The notes below the pieces were generated by a model. That model saw only the letters and a list, made by a program, of their open reading frames with translations. It did no database searches and had not been told where the DNA came from. Below are positions 4,977 to 6,776 of a stretch of DNA of 6,776 nt, in pieces; positions within the stretch are counted from its first letter, which is position 1, and every line of letters starts with the position of its first letter. The position numbers and the translations under genes are program-made. Source of the stretch: Brevundimonas sp. (lineage in GTDB: Bacteria > Pseudomonadota > Alphaproteobacteria > Caulobacterales > Caulobacteraceae); assembly GCA_012270135.1 (NCBI GenBank), contig JAAXIW010000113.1:1-6776 (forward strand), read 5' to 3'.

Positions 4977-5627
4977 TCAGAAGGCGAAACGCAGTCCGAC
5001 CGTGACGGCATGCGAGGTCGTCTCGGAGTTCAGATCATACTCGAACCCGGGCTCGCTGTACGCGGCGTCGAAGTCGGCGCCCCGGAGATAGCGGTAGCCG
5101 ATATCCCAGGACATCCGGTCTGAAGCGCGGATGGTCACACCGGCCTTGACCTGCCAGGCCAGGCCCGTTCCGACTTCGTCCTCATCCAGGTCAGGAGCCT
5201 CGAAGCGCGTGGCGCCATAGCCGATTCCGGCCCCGATGTAGGGCTGGAAGCGTTCGCTGGAGCCCAGGTCCATCAGGAGGTTCAGCATGACCGCCGCCTG
5301 GCTGACCGAAACCTCGCCGAGATCATAGGTGTCGGCGCCGTCCGTCAGGACCGCCTCTTCCAGATCACCCTTGGTGTAGAGGATCTCGCCCTCGAACCGC
5401 ACGCGGCCGTTGTCGCGACCGAAAGCGGCCGAGACCAGGAAGCTGTTGTCGATGTCGAACTCCTCCGAGGCGTCGATGGTGTCGACGCCGTCGGTCAGCG
5501 ACGCGCTGAAATCGGTCGACGCGTTCAGGGTCGTCCCAAGATTCGCCTGAAAATAGTTCTGGGCCGAGGCCGCCCCGGCCAGACCCATCGCCCCGACCAG
5601 CGCGGCGGCGAATACCGTGATCTTCAT
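4977..5627 (-). CDS. Outer-membrane beta-barrel protein (OmpA-like/porin family)
   Basis: A 216-residue predicted outer-membrane protein. Residues 1-22 are a Sec signal peptide (MKITVFAAALVGAMGLAGAASA, cleavage before Gln23). The mature part is about 194 residues of alternating strands and acidic Asp/Glu/Gly loops, right for an eight-stranded barrel. Family marks are FQPYIGAGIGYG (127-138), MSWDIGYRYLRG (172-183) and the C-terminal VTVGLRFAF, which ends in the Phe needed for recognition by the BAM assembly machinery. The exact role (structural, adhesion, small-solute passage) cannot be told. ATG 5627 is chosen to place the signal peptide correctly; GGAG is only two bases away, so ATG 5642 (MGYGE added) is an alternative. 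A hairpin follows the stop, and a LuxR-type gene is divergent from it. Confidence 0.88.
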   Translation of the reverse strand: MKITVFAAALVGAMGLAGAASAQNYFQANLGTTLNASTDFSASLTDGVDTIDASEEFDIDNSFLVSAAFGRDNGRVRFEGEILYTKGDLEEAVLTDGADTYDLGEVSVSQAAVMLNLLMDLGSSERFQPYIGAGIGYGATRFEAPDLDEDEVGTGLAWQVKAGVTIRASDRMSWDIGYRYLRGADFDAAYSEPGFEYDLNSETTSHAVTVGLRFAF

Positions 5628-5755
5628 TTCTCCATACCCCATTGGAATCCACGCCCTTTTGCGTATTCCTTGCGTGACCCGCATCACGGTGTTCGTCGTC
5701 TTCAAGATTGTAGAGAAGCGCGAGGGACGTCGATTTTGATGAAAGAGTGCGCTGC
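5628..5755. promoter_or_regulatory. Divergent promoter region of barrel gene and LuxR gene
   Basis: The 128-bp spacer is less GC-rich than the genes. On the minus strand TACAAT (plus 5707-5712) is a five-of-six -10 match, which predicts a start near 5700 and a leader of about 70 bases for the barrel gene. Its -35 is poor. On the plus strand no convincing promoter is seen; TTGTAG at 5709-5714 with GATTTT 17 bp later is weak. The region also contains the inverted repeat at 5673-5688. Confidence 0.45.
5673..5688. repeat. Inverted repeat CGTGA-N6-TCACG (CRP/FNR-like shape)
   Basis: CGTGA at 5673-5677 and TCACG at 5684-5688 are exact reverse complements separated by six bases. The core GTGA-N6-TCAC has the arrangement of binding sites of the CRP/FNR family. 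It lies 12-28 bases after the predicted transcription start of the barrel gene, where a bound protein would be expected to block transcription. Binding is inference. Confidence 0.4.
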
Positions 5756-6776
5756 GTGAGCATCGATCAGCGGTTGTCAGAGGTGTCCGACGCGCTTCGT
5801 GAAGCGGCGGTAGGCCATTTGGGTTGGGATGCGGCGCTCGGAACCCTCGCCGCCGCGACTGGCTCGAAATCGGGGGAACTGATCGGTCTGGGCAAGGCGC
5901 CCTTTCATATCATCACGGAGATCTCTCCCGAACAGCTGGGCGGTTTCGTCGCCGCCCGCGGTCACGATCCCGTGGTCAATTCCCGCGTCCGTGTGGGAAT
6001 GAGGGCCCCGACGATGAAGCGCCTCGACGAGTCCGATTTCGACACCGAACGGGACTGTCAGCAAAATCCGGCCTACGGCGACATCATCCGTCAGCTGGAT
6101 ATCCCGTTCGCCGAGCTGACCGTCCTTGAGCGAACGCCCGAGGTCACGGTCGGCCTGACCCTCCTGCGCACCGCTGGCGCCGGCGTCATGCCCACGGAAC
6201 AGAAAAGACTGCTTGAGGCAGCGGCCCCCCACGTCGTCTCGGCGATCCGCCTGCACATGGCCGCCGAGGGGCGCGCCATGGACCTCACCGTCTCCGGCTT
6301 CCAGCAGGCGGAGCAGGCGGCGCTCATCCTCGACCGCGCCGGGCGCCTGAAGGTGTGGACGGCGGCGGCCGACCGCCTTCTGCGCGAGGGCGACTTGCGG
6401 CTCAAGGACGGCCGTCTGTCCACGCGCGATCCCGCCGATCTCCGACTCGCCTACGCGATCGACCGCGCCCGGACGGTTCGGGACATCAGCGATGTCGCGC
6501 CACAGGCGGTCCTGACCCGCGACGCCGACGGTCTGGTCTATCCCCTCGAGGTCCTGCCCCTGCCGGCGCGCCACGGTTTCGACTTCGAGGCGGGAGTGGT
6601 GATTCTGGCGCGCCCCCCGCGTGATATCGACCGCCGCGCCGCCCACGTCGCCGGCATGGTCTTCGGCCTGACACGGGCCGAGGCCGCCGTGGCGGGGCTC
6701 CTGGCCGCCGGCCTGTCCGCTACCGACATCGCCCATCGGCAGGGAGTCAGCGTTGGAACGGTCCGGACCCATATCC
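5756..6776 (+). CDS. LuxR-family HTH transcriptional regulator (3' end cut by window)
   Basis: A cytoplasmic DNA-binding regulator; 340 codons are present and the frame runs off the window. Residues 300-340 are the LuxR/GerE-type helix-turn-helix: FGLTRAEAAVAGLLAAGLSA, TDIAHRQGVSVGTVRTHI, with the usual LTxxEAxV, GLSxxxIA and SVGTVRTH elements. About 25-30 residues of the domain are missing. Residues 187-222 (AALILDRAGRLKVWTAAADR, LLREGDLRLKDGRL) match the PAS-like linker common in alphaproteobacterial LuxR regulators. The N-terminal 180 residues are not a response-regulator receiver and I do not recognise an autoinducer-binding domain, so the signal is unknown. GTG 5756 is chosen because AAGAG lies eight bases upstream; GTG 5747 would add three residues. 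It is divergent from the barrel gene, which it may regulate. Confidence 0.87.
   Translation, partial: MSIDQRLSEVSDALREAAVGHLGWDAALGTLAAATGSKSGELIGLGKAPFHIITEISPEQLGGFVAARGHDPVVNSRVRVGMRAPTMKRLDESDFDTERDCQQNPAYGDIIRQLDIPFAELTVLERTPEVTVGLTLLRTAGAGVMPTEQKRLLEAAAPHVVSAIRLHMAAEGRAMDLTVSGFQQAEQAALILDRAGRLKVWTAAADRLLREGDLRLKDGRLSTRDPADLRLAYAIDRARTVRDISDVAPQAVLTRDADGLVYPLEVLPLPARHGFDFEAGVVILARPPRDIDRRAAHVAGMVFGLTRAEAAVAGLLAAGLSATDIAHRQGVSVGTVRTHI

Noticed and set aside
5777..6772. Minus-strand open frame of 331 codons
   Set aside because: It is antisense to the LuxR-type gene, which has a clear helix-turn-helix and PAS-like linker. The shadow frame shows no domain.

Overview
The window looks like ordinary chromosomal DNA from a high-GC alphaproteobacterium. 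A Caulobacterales member such as Brevundimonas or Caulobacter fits best. The grounds are the strong G/C bias at third codon positions, the style of the proteins (Tat/lipoprotein YkuD_2 protein, purD, short Ala-rich OmpA-like barrel, LuxR regulator with a PAS-like linker) and several genes that lack a Shine-Dalgarno site but have a -10-like element six bases before the start codon. The genus is an inference. I see no rRNA, tRNA, CRISPR array, insertion sequence or phage gene.

Layout, left to right. (1) 1-1263, minus: exported metal-dependent amidohydrolase of the imidazolonepropionase/prolidase-like branch, cut at its C-terminus by the window edge. (2) 1386-2081, plus: YkuD_2-type murein L,D-transpeptidase-domain lipoprotein, divergent from (1) across about 120 bp. 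(3) 2078-2538, minus: a type II toxin-antitoxin pair, antitoxin first, with a ParE/RelE-family toxin whose start lies inside the antitoxin gene and whose stop overlaps the stop of (2). (4) 2610-3905, minus: purD, complete. (5) 3966-4121, minus: a 51-residue single-pass membrane protein just upstream of purD. (6) 4263-4487, plus: a 74-residue orphan, convergent with (7) 4495-4857, minus, a 120-residue orphan. (8) 4977-5627, minus: a small outer-membrane beta-barrel protein. (9) 5756 to the window end, plus: a LuxR-type regulator, divergent from (8) and cut inside its DNA-binding domain.

How they work together. PurD is the housekeeping anchor (purine synthesis). Genes (1) and (2) both act outside the cytoplasm and share an intergenic promoter region, so a link to peptide or peptidoglycan processing is possible but unproven. 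The toxin-antitoxin pair sits tightly between two chromosomal genes and has a perfect 14-bp palindrome upstream that could be its operator. The LuxR regulator and the barrel protein form a divergent pair whose shared spacer holds a perfect GTGA-N6-TCAC inverted repeat.

I did not find a clearly new multi-gene system. The most interesting leads are the compact toxin-antitoxin locus with its palindrome and stop-codon overlap, the small membrane protein upstream of purD, the hairpin leader that encloses the ribosome-binding site of the 120-residue orphan, and the regulator/barrel pair.
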